A DNA stretch of 64,000 nucleotides from Massilia sp. UMI-21 (GTDB lineage: Bacteria > Pseudomonadota > Gammaproteobacteria > Burkholderiales > Burkholderiaceae_D). The stretch lies in assembly GCA_015277795.1 (NCBI GenBank), contig CP063848.1, forward strand, positions 2,170,001-2,234,000, given 5' to 3'. Below are positions 39,727 to 48,354 of this stretch, piece by piece. Position numbers and translations under genes: made by a program. Under the pieces are notes generated by a model, which saw only the letters and a program-made list of their open reading frames with translations, searched no databases and was not told where the DNA came from. Position 1 is the first letter of the stretch. Every line of letters starts with the position of its first letter.

Positions 39727-40758
39727 TCAGAACAGCTTGGCGAACTTGTCGACGTTCCCGGCGTTGTAGGTGAACGGCGGGCCGAGGGCGGCTTCGCCCT
39801 GGGCATCCAGGGTCACCTGGCCGAGGCGGCCGACCGAGACGCTGGCGCCCGGCTCGGACTTCGCCTTGCCGGTCACGAATTCGTGGGCGGCGTAGGTGGC
39901 GGCGTAGCCGAGGTCGATCGGATTCCAGATCGCGAACTCGCGCACCGCGCCGCTCTTGACATGGCCGGCCATCTCGGACGGCAGGCCCAGGCCGGTGACG
40001 AAGACCTTGCCGACCAGGCCTTCGTCCGCGACCGCCTTGCTGGCGGCGACGATGCCGACCGTGGTCGGGGCGATGATCGCCTTCAGCTTCGGATGGCTGC
40101 GCAGCAGGCCGATCGCTTCGCGGTAGCTCTTGTCCGACTGGTCGTCGCCGTAGACGGTGGCAACCAGCTTCAGGTCCTTGTATTCGGGCTTCTGGAGCAT
40201 CTTCTTCATGACCTCGATCCAGGTGTTCTGGTTGGTCGCCTGGGCCGAGGCCGACAGGATCGCCAGCTCGCCCTTGCCGCCCATTTCCGTGGCGGCCATC
40301 TCGATCTGCTTCTCGCCGATCAGCTGCGCGTTGGACGGGTTGAGCTGCATCTGGCGCCCGCCCGGCGCGATGCCGCTGTCGAAGGAGATCACCTTGATTC
40401 CGCGCTGCATGGCCTTCTTCGTGATCGGCACCAGGGCGTTCGGATCGTTGGCCGAGACCACGATCGCATCGACCTTCTGGCTGATCAGCGAGTTGATGAT
40501 CTCGATCTGGCCTTCGGCGCTGGGCGTGGTCGGGCCGGTGTAGATCACCTCGACCCCGCCGATCTGGCCGGCCGCTTCCTTGGCGCCGGTGTGGGCGGCG
40601 TCGAAGAAGCCGTTGCCGAGGCTTTTCACGACCATCGCGATCTTCATCTGTTCGGGCGCGCCCGGGTCGGATTTCTTTTCACCGCAGCCGGCCAGGCCGG
40701 CGAGGACGCCGGCGGCGGCGGCCGCGAGCACGAGGTGTTTGATCGATGTGATCTTCAA
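39727..40758 (-). CDS. rhaS: Rhamnose ABC transporter substrate-binding lipoprotein
   Basis: A 343-residue periplasmic-binding protein (type I, RbsB-like) anchored as a lipoprotein: the lipobox LAGC is at about residue 25. After the linker the fold begins with MKIAMVVKSLGNGFF, followed by LISQKVDAIVVSANDPNALVP and KVISFDSGIAP; the family hinge region is in the middle. In this operon the ligand is L-rhamnose, by analogy to Rhizobium RhaS and from the divergent isomerase and aldolase genes. It starts by an ATGA overlap with the regulator gene, so regulator and binding protein are coupled. This differs from E. coli RhaS, which is an AraC regulator. Confidence 0.9.
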   Translation of the reverse strand: MKITSIKHLVLAAAAAGVLAGLAGCGEKKSDPGAPEQMKIAMVVKSLGNGFFDAAHTGAKEAAGQIGGVEVIYTGPTTPSAEGQIEIINSLISQKVDAIVVSANDPNALVPITKKAMQRGIKVISFDSGIAPGGRQMQLNPSNAQLIGEKQIEMAATEMGGKGELAILSASAQATNQNTWIEVMKKMLQKPEYKDLKLVATVYGDDQSDKSYREAIGLLRSHPKLKAIIAPTTVGIVAASKAVADEGLVGKVFVTGLGLPSEMAGHVKSGAVREFAIWNPIDLGYAATYAAHEFVTGKAKSEPGASVSVGRLGQVTLDAQGEAALGPPFTYNAGNVDKFAKLF

Positions 40759-41618
40759 TGGGAAAGCTCCATCAGGGCTGCGGACTGCAGGTCATATGGC
40801 GCGCTGTAGCGCGGCGGGGTGTTCAGGACGGACTGTTCGCCGTCGGGTTCGACGGTGACCACCTTCACGCCGTACTGCTCGAGCAGCTGCACGGCCTTGT
40901 CGGAGGCGTTGGTATCGGTGATGACGGTGGACACGCGGTCCAGGCCGCACAGGATCAGGCCGGCCTTGCGGGCGAATTTCGAGCTGTCGGCCAGCACCAC
41001 CAGTTCCTCGGCCTGGCTGATCAGGCGCTTCTCGGCCTGGATCAGGAGCGGGTCGGCTTCCATCAGTCCCAGCAGCGACAGGCCGTAGACGCTCATGAAC
41101 ATCTTGGTGGCGTAGTGGTGCTGGGTGATGTCGTTATCGAAAGGCGAGAGGATGACGTTCTGCTCGCGGTAGACGCGGCCGCCCGGCACGATGATCTCGT
41201 TCTCGCTCGATACCAGCAGGCGTTCGGCCATCAGGAAGGAGTTGGTCAGGATCTTGAGATGCTTGTCGGTCAGGAATTCGGCCATCATGAAGGTGGTGGT
41301 GCCACCGTTGATGATGATCGTTTCGCCGTCGGTGCACATGCCGGCGGCACAGCGGGCGATGGCGCGCTTGCGCGCTGCGAAGCACTGGATGTTGTTCTGG
41401 AAGGTTTCGCTGGTCAGCGAGAACTGGCGCGTCTTCGGCAGCAGGTTCTCGGCCCCGCCGCGGGTGCGGGTGAGCAGGTTGCGGCCGGCCAGCCAGCTGA
41501 TGTCGCGGCGGACCGTGGCAGGGGATGCGTTGAGCCATTCGACAAGCTGCTGGACCGTTGCCGTTCCATGCTCGGCAAGCAGCTTCAGCAAACGCTTGCG
41601 GCGTTTGTGATTCACCAT
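40755..41618 (-). CDS. rhaR: DeoR-family regulator of rhamnose genes
   Basis: A 287-residue DeoR/GlpR regulator. The N-terminal winged helix runs to about residue 60 (RRKRLLKLLAEHGTATVQQLVEWLNASPATVRRDISWL) and the DeoR sugar-phosphate sensor domain follows (IINGGTTTFMMAEFL, VPGGRVYREQNVIL, VLADSSKFARKAGLI, VITDTNASDKAV). The start has GGAGGAG upstream. As the first gene of rhaRSTPQK it very likely represses or controls its own operon and the divergent rhaD-rhaI operon; effectors of this family are phosphorylated sugars, here perhaps rhamnulose-1-phosphate. Inverted and direct repeats at 41728-41778 are candidate binding sites. Confidence 0.88.
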   Translation of the reverse strand: MVNHKRRKRLLKLLAEHGTATVQQLVEWLNASPATVRRDISWLAGRNLLTRTRGGAENLLPKTRQFSLTSETFQNNIQCFAARKRAIARCAAGMCTDGETIIINGGTTTFMMAEFLTDKHLKILTNSFLMAERLLVSSENEIIVPGGRVYREQNVILSPFDNDITQHHYATKMFMSVYGLSLLGLMEADPLLIQAEKRLISQAEELVVLADSSKFARKAGLILCGLDRVSTVITDTNASDKAVQLLEQYGVKVVTVEPDGEQSVLNTPPRYSAPYDLQSAALMELSH

Positions 41619-41718
41619 GTTGTCTCCTCCGAAAGCCGTCTGTTTTTATGCGGCGTGTCATGTGGGCACCTGCGGCGCCCGACCGTCGTTCCCTAGGGGA
41701 ATCGCGGTGTGTGAGGAA

Positions 41719-41748
41719 AGTATTAAGCAATCACTGCCGTAACGTCAA
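41719..41748 (-). promoter_or_regulatory. Promoter of rhaR-S-T-P-Q-K operon
   Basis: On the minus strand TTGACG (41743-41748), 18-nt spacer and AATACT (41719-41724). CAATCAC repeats lie inside the spacer and over the -35, which suggests autoregulation. Confidence 0.5.
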
Positions 41749-41778
41749 TCACCAAATGATCAATCACCTGATTATTTG
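41728..41778. promoter_or_regulatory. Putative RhaR operator repeats
   Basis: Three direct CAATCAC copies start at 41728, 41746 and 41761, and an inverted repeat CAAATGATCA-N6-TGATTATTTG (9 of 10 symmetric) spans 41753-41778. This is the A+T-rich part of the 368-bp gap between the divergent rhamnose operons. A further TGATTG occurs at about 41820. Confidence 0.55.
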
Positions 41779-41860
41779 CCTTCGTTGCAACGCACAAACG
41801 CGCAATTCGCTCAAGCCGATGATTGAATGCGAGTTGGTCATCAAGTTGATCGTTTCCGCG

Positions 41861-41890
41861 TTGACACCCCTTGCCCGGCTGATTTCTACT
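41861..41890 (+). promoter_or_regulatory. Promoter of rhaD-rhaI operon
   Basis: TTGACA (41861-41866), 18-nt spacer and TCTACT (41885-41890). The start codon is about 96 nt further, so the leader is long. Confidence 0.55.
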
Positions 41891-41986
41891 GTCCTCCGGT
41901 GCCGCACGGTGTGGCGGCGGCAGGACATTGGAAGAGACGCATCGACCAATCCGGCGATGACAAAACAATCAACTTGGAGATATTTG

Positions 41987-44095
41987 ATGGGCGCAATGAG
42001 CGAAACGAAACCGCGCGAAGCAATCACTTCGCGCTGGGACGACAGCGTGGCCGCCGACATGAGCGAGCCGGAACTGCTGCTGTACCGTTCCAACCTGCTT
42101 GGTTCGGACCTGCGCATTACCAATTTCGGCGGCGGCAATACCTCGGCCAAGGTCACCATGCAAGACCCGCTGTCGGGACAGCAGGTCGAGGTCCTGTGGG
42201 TGAAGGGCTCGGGCGGCGACCTGGGTTCGATCAAGCTGGACGGTTTCTCGACCCTGTACATGGACAAGCTGCAGGCCCTGAAAGGGCGCTACCGCGGTCT
42301 CGAGCACGAAGACGAGATGGTCGGCTACCTGCCGCACTGCACCTTCAACCTGAACCCGCGCGCGGCCTCGATCGATACTCCGCTGCACGCCTACATCGCC
42401 CACAAGCACGTCGATCACATGCACCCGGATTCGTGCATCGCGATCGCCGCCTGCAAGAACAGCCGCGAGCTGACCGCCAAGATCTTCGAAGGTGAACTGG
42501 GCTGGCTGCCGTGGCAGCGTCCGGGCTACGACCTGGGTCTGAAGCTGGAAACCGTCTCGCGCGAGAACCCCGAGCTCAAGGGCATCATCCTGGAAGGCCA
42601 TGGCCTGTTCACCTGGGGCGACACGGCGAAATCCTGCTACGAGACCACGCTGGCGATCATCAAGCGCGCCGAGGACTGGCTGGCTGCGAACATCCAGCAG
42701 CCGGTGTTCGGCGGCCAGGCTGCCCAGCCGCTGCCGGCAACCGAACGCGCCGCCCTGGTGGCGCGCCTGATGCCGCTCCTGCGCGGCAAGATCAGCCAGG
42801 AAGAGTACAAGCTGGGCCACTTCGACGACAGCGATGCGGTGCTGGAATTCGTCTGCAGCGCCGACCTCAAGCCGCTGGCCGCCCTCGGCACATCCTGCCC
42901 CGACCACTTCCTGCGCACCAAGATCCGCCCGCTGGTGCTGGACTTCGATCCGGCCGCACCCGACTTCGAGCGCCTGGTCGCCGGCCTGGACGAGGCACTG
43001 AGCGACTACCGCGCCGACTACAGCGCCTACTACGAGCGCTGCAAGCGCGCCACCTCCCCGAAGATCCGCGACGCCAACCCGATCATCTACCTGATCCCGG
43101 GCGTGGGCATGCTGTCCTTCGCGAAGGACAAGGCGACCGCACGCATCGCTGGCGAGTTCTACATCAACGCGATCAACGTGATGCGCGGTGCGAACGGCGT
43201 CGACATCTACGTCGGCCTGCCGGAACAGGAAGCCTTCGACATCGAATACTGGCTGCTCGAGGAAGCGAAACTGCAGCGCATGCCCAAGCCGAAGAGCCTG
43301 GCCGGCCGCATCGCCCTGGTGACCGGCGGCGCCGGCGGCATCGGCCAGGCGGTCGCCCGCCAGCTGCTGCAGGAAGGCGCCTGCGTGATGGTGACCGACA
43401 TCGACAGCGAAGCGCTGGCCGGCACCCAGGGGGCACTGTCGACGGTCGCCGGCAAGGACAACGTCGCGGTCGTGCGCGGCAACATCACCAGCGAGGAGGA
43501 AGTCGCCCAGGTACTGCTCGAAACCGCCCTGCGCTTCGGCGGCGTCGACCTGCTGGTGTCGAACGCCGGCATCGCCTCGGCCGCGCCGCTGGACGAGACC
43601 ACGCTCGAAATCTGGAAGCGCAACCAGGACATCCTGGTGACGGGCTACTTCCTGGTCAGCCGCTCGGCCTTCCAGATCATGAAGCAGCAGAAGCTGGGCG
43701 GCAGCATGGTCTTCGTGGGTAGCAAGAACGGGCTGGTTGCCTCCGCAGGCGCCTCGGCCTACTGCACCGCCAAGGCGGCCGAGCTGCACCTGGCGCGCTG
43801 CATCGCGCTGGAAGGCGCCGAACACGGCATCCGCGTCAACGTCGTCAACCCGGACGCGGTCATCAAGGGCTCGCGCATCTGGGACGGCAAGTGGAAAGAG
43901 GAGCGCGCCGCATCGAACAAGATCGGCACGAACGACATCGAAGAGTTCTACCGCAAGCGCAGCATGCTGAAACTGAGCGTGCTGCCGGAAGACATCGCCG
44001 AAGCCGTCTACTTCTTCGCCAGCGACAAGTCGGGCAAGAGCACCGGCAACATCCTCAATGTGGACGCCGGCAATGCCGGGGCATTCACCCGCTAA
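41987..44095 (+). CDS. rhaD: Bifunctional rhamnulose-1-phosphate aldolase / lactaldehyde-type dehydrogenase
   Basis: A 702-residue cytoplasmic fusion. Residues to about 430 are a class II aldolase/adducin domain (TNFGGGNTSAKV, ASIDTPLHAYIAHKHVDHMHPDS with metal His residues, EGHGLFTWGD). From about 443 follows a short-chain dehydrogenase (VTGGAGGIGQAVA cofactor motif, NAGIAS, catalytic YCTAK). The aldolase splits L-rhamnulose-1-phosphate to dihydroxyacetone phosphate and L-lactaldehyde; the dehydrogenase part is thought to oxidise the lactaldehyde to L-lactate. ATG 41987 is chosen over in-frame upstream ATGs because GGAGA lies 6 nt before it. The adjacent lldD-type enzyme at 62849 could take L-lactate on to pyruvate. 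The length is normal for the rhizobial-type fusion. Confidence 0.93.
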   Translation: MGAMSETKPREAITSRWDDSVAADMSEPELLLYRSNLLGSDLRITNFGGGNTSAKVTMQDPLSGQQVEVLWVKGSGGDLGSIKLDGFSTLYMDKLQALKGRYRGLEHEDEMVGYLPHCTFNLNPRAASIDTPLHAYIAHKHVDHMHPDSCIAIAACKNSRELTAKIFEGELGWLPWQRPGYDLGLKLETVSRENPELKGIILEGHGLFTWGDTAKSCYETTLAIIKRAEDWLAANIQQPVFGGQAAQPLPATERAALVARLMPLLRGKISQEEYKLGHFDDSDAVLEFVCSADLKPLAALGTSCPDHFLRTKIRPLVLDFDPAAPDFERLVAGLDEALSDYRADYSAYYERCKRATSPKIRDANPIIYLIPGVGMLSFAKDKATARIAGEFYINAINVMRGANGVDIYVGLPEQEAFDIEYWLLEEAKLQRMPKPKSLAGRIALVTGGAGGIGQAVARQLLQEGACVMVTDIDSEALAGTQGALSTVAGKDNVAVVRGNITSEEEVAQVLLETALRFGGVDLLVSNAGIASAAPLDETTLEIWKRNQDILVTGYFLVSRSAFQIMKQQKLGGSMVFVGSKNGLVASAGASAYCTAKAAELHLARCIALEGAEHGIRVNVVNPDAVIKGSRIWDGKWKEERAASNKIGTNDIEEFYRKRSMLKLSVLPEDIAEAVYFFASDKSGKSTGNILNVDAGNAGAFTR

Positions 44096-44156
44096 AATAG
44101 AAGACTGCGGGGCAGGGGGCGACACCCTTGCCACCGCAGGCATGAAGGAGACGAAC

Positions 44157-45452
44157 TTGAAAAACCTGATCGACGCGGGCCTGGTCCAGGACCAGAACGC
44201 CAAACTGGACGCCGGCCTGCAGGCCGACTACGACGCGCTGGGCGGGGTGCTGGCGCGCCGCGGCCTGGACATCGACAAACTCACCGCGCAGGCGGCAGGC
44301 TTCGCCGTGGCGGTCCCGAGCTGGGGCGCCGGCACCGGCGGCACGCGTTTCGCGCGCTTCCCCGGCCGCGGCGAACCGCGCAACGTGGTCGAGAAACTGG
44401 AAGACTGCGGCGTGATCCACCAGCTGACCCGGGCCACCCCGGCCGTCTCGCTGCACTTCCCGTGGGACAAGCCGAGCGACGCCTCGGAGCTGCGCGGCAT
44501 CGCACAGGAACTTGGCCTGGGCTTCGACGCGGTCAACTCGAATACCTTCCAGGACCAGGTGGGGCAGGAGCACACGTATAAATACGGCAGCCTGACCTCG
44601 ATGAACGCCCAGGCGCGCGCCCAGGCCGTCGCCCACAACATCGAATGCATCGAGCTGGGCAAAGCGCTCGGCTCGCAGGCGCTGACCGTCTGGGTCGGCG
44701 ACGGCGCCAACTTCCCGGGCCAGAGCAACCTGCGCGGCGCGCTGGAACGCTACCTGGAAAGCATGCGCCAGATCTACGCGGCGCTGCCCGAGGACTGGAA
44801 CATCTTCATCGAGCACAAGCTGTTCGAGCCGGCCTTCTACGCCACCACCATCGCCGACTGGGGCACCAGCTTCGCCTGCGCCACCACCCTCGGCCCGAAG
44901 GCCAAGTGCCTGGTCGACCTGGGCCACCACGCGCCGAACACCAACATCGAGATGATCGTGGCGCGCCTGGCGCAGTTCGGCAAACTCGGCGGCTTCCACT
45001 TCAACGACAGCAAGTACGGCGACGACGACCTCGATTCGGGCTCGATCAACCCCTTCCAGCTGTTCCTGGTCTTCAACGAGCTGGCCGACGCCGCCCTGCG
45101 CGAGGGTCCGGCCTTCAAGCCGGCCTACATGCTGGACCAGTCGCACAACGTGACCGATCCGATCGAGAGCCTGATGAGCAGCGCGGCCGAAGTGCAGCGC
45201 GCCTTCGTGCAGTCGGCCCTGGTCGACCGCAACGAACTGGCGGCGCTGCAGGAGCAGAACGACGTGCTGCAGGCGGCGCAGTGCCTGAAGCGCGCCTACC
45301 GTACCGACGTCAGCCCGATCCTGGCCATGGCGCGGGTACGCTCGGGCGGCGCAGCCGACCCGGTGGCCTGCTACCGCGCCAGCGGCTACCGCGACCGTGT
45401 CGCCGGCGCGCGCCCGGCCAAGGCCGGCGCCAGCAGCAGCGGGATCGTTTGA
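44157..45452 (+). CDS. rhaI: L-rhamnose isomerase (Pseudomonas stutzeri type)
   Basis: A cytoplasmic TIM-barrel isomerase converting L-rhamnose to L-rhamnulose. It is clearly of the P. stutzeri type: AVPSWGAGTGGTRFARFPG, HQLTRATPAVSLHFPWDK, NSNTFQDQVGQEHTYKYGSL, WVGDGANFPGQSN, LVDLGHHAPNTNIEMIVARL and GGFHFNDSKYGDDDLDSG with metal-binding His/Asp residues. A TTG at 44157 is proposed as the start: AAGGAG lies 6 nt before it and the resulting 431 residues equal the family length. ATG 44142 would add five residues but overlaps that ribosome binding site. It follows rhaD after 61 bp and precedes GH28 and rhaM. Confidence 0.93.
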   Translation: MKNLIDAGLVQDQNAKLDAGLQADYDALGGVLARRGLDIDKLTAQAAGFAVAVPSWGAGTGGTRFARFPGRGEPRNVVEKLEDCGVIHQLTRATPAVSLHFPWDKPSDASELRGIAQELGLGFDAVNSNTFQDQVGQEHTYKYGSLTSMNAQARAQAVAHNIECIELGKALGSQALTVWVGDGANFPGQSNLRGALERYLESMRQIYAALPEDWNIFIEHKLFEPAFYATTIADWGTSFACATTLGPKAKCLVDLGHHAPNTNIEMIVARLAQFGKLGGFHFNDSKYGDDDLDSGSINPFQLFLVFNELADAALREGPAFKPAYMLDQSHNVTDPIESLMSSAAEVQRAFVQSALVDRNELAALQEQNDVLQAAQCLKRAYRTDVSPILAMARVRSGGAADPVACYRASGYRDRVAGARPAKAGASSSGIV

Positions 45453-45482
45453 TCCTGACGGTATCGGCTCCTGGTCTCGTCG

Positions 45483-45517
45483 TTGAATGCGTGGGCAGGA
45501 GCCCTGCCCACCCTAGC
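45483..45517. repeat. REP-like palindrome B
   Basis: GTGGGCAGG-AGC-CCTGCCCAC with TTGAATGC on the left and CCTAGC on the right, the same orientation as copy A; between rhaI and the GH28 gene. Confidence 0.7.
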
Positions 45518-45539
45518 TCACCTTGAACGGGGCATTTCC

Positions 45540-46982
45540 ATGACCGCATCCCGCAGGCGGCTGCTGGCCGGGCTGGCGCTCAGCGCGCTGTCGCCAGGCC
45601 TTGCAGCCGCCCCGACCCTGGTCGACGCCGCCCGCTACGGCGCGCGCGGCGACGGCAGCACCATGAACACCGCCGCCATCCAGGCCGCCATCGATGCGGC
45701 CGCAGCGAAGGGCGGCACCGTCGTGTTCCCGGCCGGTAGCTACCTCACCGGCGCCATCTTCGTGAAGTCCGGCGTCACCCTGCGCCTCGACCAGGGCGTG
45801 ACCCTGCTCGGCTCGCGCGACATCGCCGACTATCCGGTGCAGCCGACCCGCATCGCCGGCATCGAGATGCGCTGGCCCGCCGCCCTGGTCAACATCGTGG
45901 GCCAGAAGGGCGCGGCGATCGTCGGCGAAGGCACGATCGACGGCGACGGCAAGGTGTTCTGGGAAAGCTACTGGACCCTGCGCAAGCAATACGAGCCGCG
46001 CGGCCTGCGCTGGGCCTCGGACTACGATGCCGGCCGTCCGCGCCTGGTGCAGGTGTTCGAGTCGAGCGACATCCGGATCGGCGGCGGCCTGCTCATGCGC
46101 CGTTCCGGCTTCTGGACCCTGCACGTGTGCTATTCCAGCGACGTCGTCATCGACGGCCTCGTCATCCGCAACAACGAGGACGGTCACGGCCCCTCGACCG
46201 ACGGCATCGACATCGATTCCTCGCGCCGCATCCTGGTGGCGAACGCCGACATCGCGGTCAACGACGATGCGCTGGTGATGAAGGCCGGGCGCGACTCGGA
46301 CGGCCTGCGGGTGGCGCGGCCCACCGAGGACGTGGTGGTGCGCGACACGGTGGTGCGCGCCGGCGCCGCCGGCTTCACCTTCGGCAGCGAGACCTCGGGC
46401 GGTTTCCGCAACATCGAGGCCTACAACATCCGGGTCGAGAGCGGGGTGCCGGTCGGGATCCTGTTCAAGTCGGCGCACACGCGCGGCGGCTGGGGCGAGA
46501 ACCTGCGCCTGCACGACTTCGTCATGGACGGCGTGCCGGTGGTGATGCGCGCCACCATGAACTGGAACCCGGCCTACAGCTACGCGGTCATTCCCGCCTC
46601 GGTGCGCAATCCGCCGCCGCACTACAGGGTGCTGGCGACCCGGGTGCCGCCCGAGAAAGGCAGGGCGCGTTTCCGCAATGTACGGATCTGGAACATCAAG
46701 GCGCGCGGGGCCGCCACGGCCTTCGAGGTCGACGGCTTTGCCGAGGAGCCGATGCGCGACTTCCGCTTCGACGGACTCGATATCGAGGCCGGGCGGGGCG
46801 GATACATCGAGGATGCCAGCGGCTGGCGGTTCACCGATACCCGCCTGCGCCTGGGCGCGCCGATCGCGGTCGGCACGGCCAGCAGCGTCGAGGGACTGCC
46901 CGCCGGCAGCTTCGCAGTGGGCGCGCCGCGCGTCAAGCAAGACCCATCCAGGAAGAGTTACGAGGAGCAGGACAAGACATGA
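45540..46982 (+). CDS. GH28 rhamnogalacturonase/polygalacturonase-type hydrolase
   Basis: A 480-residue exported right-handed beta-helix enzyme; the start gives an RR-containing signal (MTASRRRLLAGLALSALSPGLAAA) that may be Tat type. The opening VDAARYGARGDGSTMNTAAIQAAID and the catalytic acids in STDGIDIDSS and VNDDALVMKAG are those of GH28. FTFGSETSGGFRN replaces the GHGxSxGS of classical endopolygalacturonases, as in exo-acting or rhamnogalacturonan-directed members. It would hydrolyse GalA linkages of pectin outside the cytoplasm. It overlaps rhaM by ATGA, an odd pairing of a secreted glycosidase with a cytoplasmic mutarotase that ties RG hydrolysis to rhamnose use. Confidence 0.87.
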   Translation: MTASRRRLLAGLALSALSPGLAAAPTLVDAARYGARGDGSTMNTAAIQAAIDAAAAKGGTVVFPAGSYLTGAIFVKSGVTLRLDQGVTLLGSRDIADYPVQPTRIAGIEMRWPAALVNIVGQKGAAIVGEGTIDGDGKVFWESYWTLRKQYEPRGLRWASDYDAGRPRLVQVFESSDIRIGGGLLMRRSGFWTLHVCYSSDVVIDGLVIRNNEDGHGPSTDGIDIDSSRRILVANADIAVNDDALVMKAGRDSDGLRVARPTEDVVVRDTVVRAGAAGFTFGSETSGGFRNIEAYNIRVESGVPVGILFKSAHTRGGWGENLRLHDFVMDGVPVVMRATMNWNPAYSYAVIPASVRNPPPHYRVLATRVPPEKGRARFRNVRIWNIKARGAATAFEVDGFAEEPMRDFRFDGLDIEAGRGGYIEDASGWRFTDTRLRLGAPIAVGTASSVEGLPAGSFAVGAPRVKQDPSRKSYEEQDKT

Positions 46983-47311
46983 GCATCGCAGACCAGCGCG
47001 GCACGCGCGCATTCCGCATGAAACTCAAGCCGGGCAACGAGGCGGAATACCGGCGCCGCCACGACGAGATCTGGCCGGAACTGTCCGCCTTGCTGGGCGG
47101 CGCCGGCATTCACGATTATGCGATCTTCCTGGACGAGGCGACGCTCGACCTGTTCGCGGTGATGAAACTGCATCCCGGTCACCGGCTCGGGCCCTTGCCG
47201 GAACATCCGGTGATGCGGCGCTGGTGGGATTACATGGCCGACCTGATGGAAGTCGAGCCGGGCAACCGGCCGAGGGAATGGCCGCTCACCCAGGTCTTCC
47301 ACATGGCCTGA
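46979..47311 (+). CDS. rhaM: L-rhamnose mutarotase
   Basis: 110 residues of the RhaM/RhaU family, which interconverts alpha and beta anomers of L-rhamnose in the cytoplasm. Conserved blocks are RMKLKPGNEAEYRRRHDEIWPEL (with the catalytic His), IHDYAIFLDEATLDLFAVM, RRWWDYMADLM and a C-terminal LTQVFHM. The start overlaps the GH28 stop (ATGA) and has GGAGCAGGA upstream. In the rhizobial order the mutarotase rhaU sits between rhaQ and rhaK; here it moved to the isomerase operon. Confidence 0.93.
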   Translation: MSIADQRGTRAFRMKLKPGNEAEYRRRHDEIWPELSALLGGAGIHDYAIFLDEATLDLFAVMKLHPGHRLGPLPEHPVMRRWWDYMADLMEVEPGNRPREWPLTQVFHMA

Positions 47312-47321
47312 CGCGTGGCGC

Positions 47322-47354
47322 GTAGGGTGGGCGAGTTCGCCGCCCACGCGTTCA
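47322..47354. repeat. REP-like palindrome C (inverted relative to A and B)
   Basis: GTAGGGTGGGCGAGTTCGCC continues into GCCCACGCGTTCA. This is the reverse complement of element A with few changes, between the convergent rhaM and esterase genes. Confidence 0.7.
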
Positions 47355-47398
47355 AGCAGCCAGGGATCAGGCGCGCAGCTCGCAACACCGAGATGTGA

Positions 47399-48340
47399 TC
47401 ATCTCGCCCGGTCGAGCAGCCCGCGCATCTTCATCCACTCTTCCGCCCGACGCGGCCAGGTCGACGCCGTCCCCAAGCCATCGCGCATCCCCATCCCATG
47501 CGACCCTTGCTCGAACAGATACATCTCGGCCGGCACCTTGTTGCGGGCGAGCGCCTGGTAGAACAGGATGCTGTTCTCGACCGGCACCGCGGCGTCGGCC
47601 TGGGTATGGATCAGGAGGGTCGGCGGCGTGCGGGCCGTCACCTGGCGCTCGACCGACATCAGCGCCAGCTCCGCCGCCGTGGGCGAGGCGCCGAGCAAGG
47701 CCTTGCGCGAGCCGGCATGCACGGCGGGGCCTTCCATGGCGATCACCGGATACATCAGCATCAGGAAGTCCGGCCGCGCGCTCACCTTGTCGAGCTCCGC
47801 GCCGGTGCGCCCGAGCGGATGGTCGAACAGGGTGCCGGCGCTGGCGGCCAGGTGTCCGCCGGCCGAACTGCCCATCACCCCGATGCGGTCCGGCTGCACC
47901 TTGAATTGCGCCGCCTGGGCGCGCACCATGCGCACCGCGCGCAGCACGTCGCGCAGCGGCGCCGGGTGGCCGAATTCCTGCTGGCGGTAGGTCAGCACGA
48001 AGCTGGTGACGCCCAGGGTGCTCAACCAGTGCGCGACCTGCTCGCCCTCGCGCCGGCTTGCCTGGCGCACGTAGCCGCCGCCCGGGCAGATGATGACGGC
48101 GGTGCCGTTGGGCCGGTCGACGGCCGCCGGGTACACCGTCAGGGTGGGCTCGCTGATGTTGGTGGTACGCCCCTCGTCGTCGACGCGGTTCGGGCCGAGT
48201 TCCGGTTTGGCGCCCGGCACCCCTTCGGGCCACAAGGGCAGCACCAGCGGCCCCGCTGCGAAGGCCGGCAAGCTTCCGGCGGCGGCCAGCGCCAGTCCGG
48301 CGGCAAGCTGGGTCATCGTACGTCTCCTTTTCTCATTCAT
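47399..48340 (-). CDS. Exported alpha/beta-hydrolase, acetylxylan-esterase-like
   Basis: A 313-residue hydrolase with signal peptide (MNEKRRRTMTQLAAGLALAAAGSLPAFA). The oxyanion segment ICPGGGY, nucleophile elbow GSSAGGHLA, and a late acid/His pair (HTQADAAVP and QGSHGMG) give the full triad. Sequence type resembles BD-FAE/AXE esterases that remove acetyl or feruloyl groups from hemicellulose and pectin fragments. ATG 48340 has GAGGAG upstream and supplies the basic n-region; ATG 48316 has an equally good AAAGGAGA but leaves a signal without positive charges. The gene starts only 14 bp from the divergent DUF1080 gene. Confidence 0.82.
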   Translation of the reverse strand: MNEKRRRTMTQLAAGLALAAAGSLPAFAAGPLVLPLWPEGVPGAKPELGPNRVDDEGRTTNISEPTLTVYPAAVDRPNGTAVIICPGGGYVRQASRREGEQVAHWLSTLGVTSFVLTYRQQEFGHPAPLRDVLRAVRMVRAQAAQFKVQPDRIGVMGSSAGGHLAASAGTLFDHPLGRTGAELDKVSARPDFLMLMYPVIAMEGPAVHAGSRKALLGASPTAAELALMSVERQVTARTPPTLLIHTQADAAVPVENSILFYQALARNKVPAEMYLFEQGSHGMGMRDGLGTASTWPRRAEEWMKMRGLLDRAR

Positions 48341-48354
48341 AGGACTCTCCTCAT

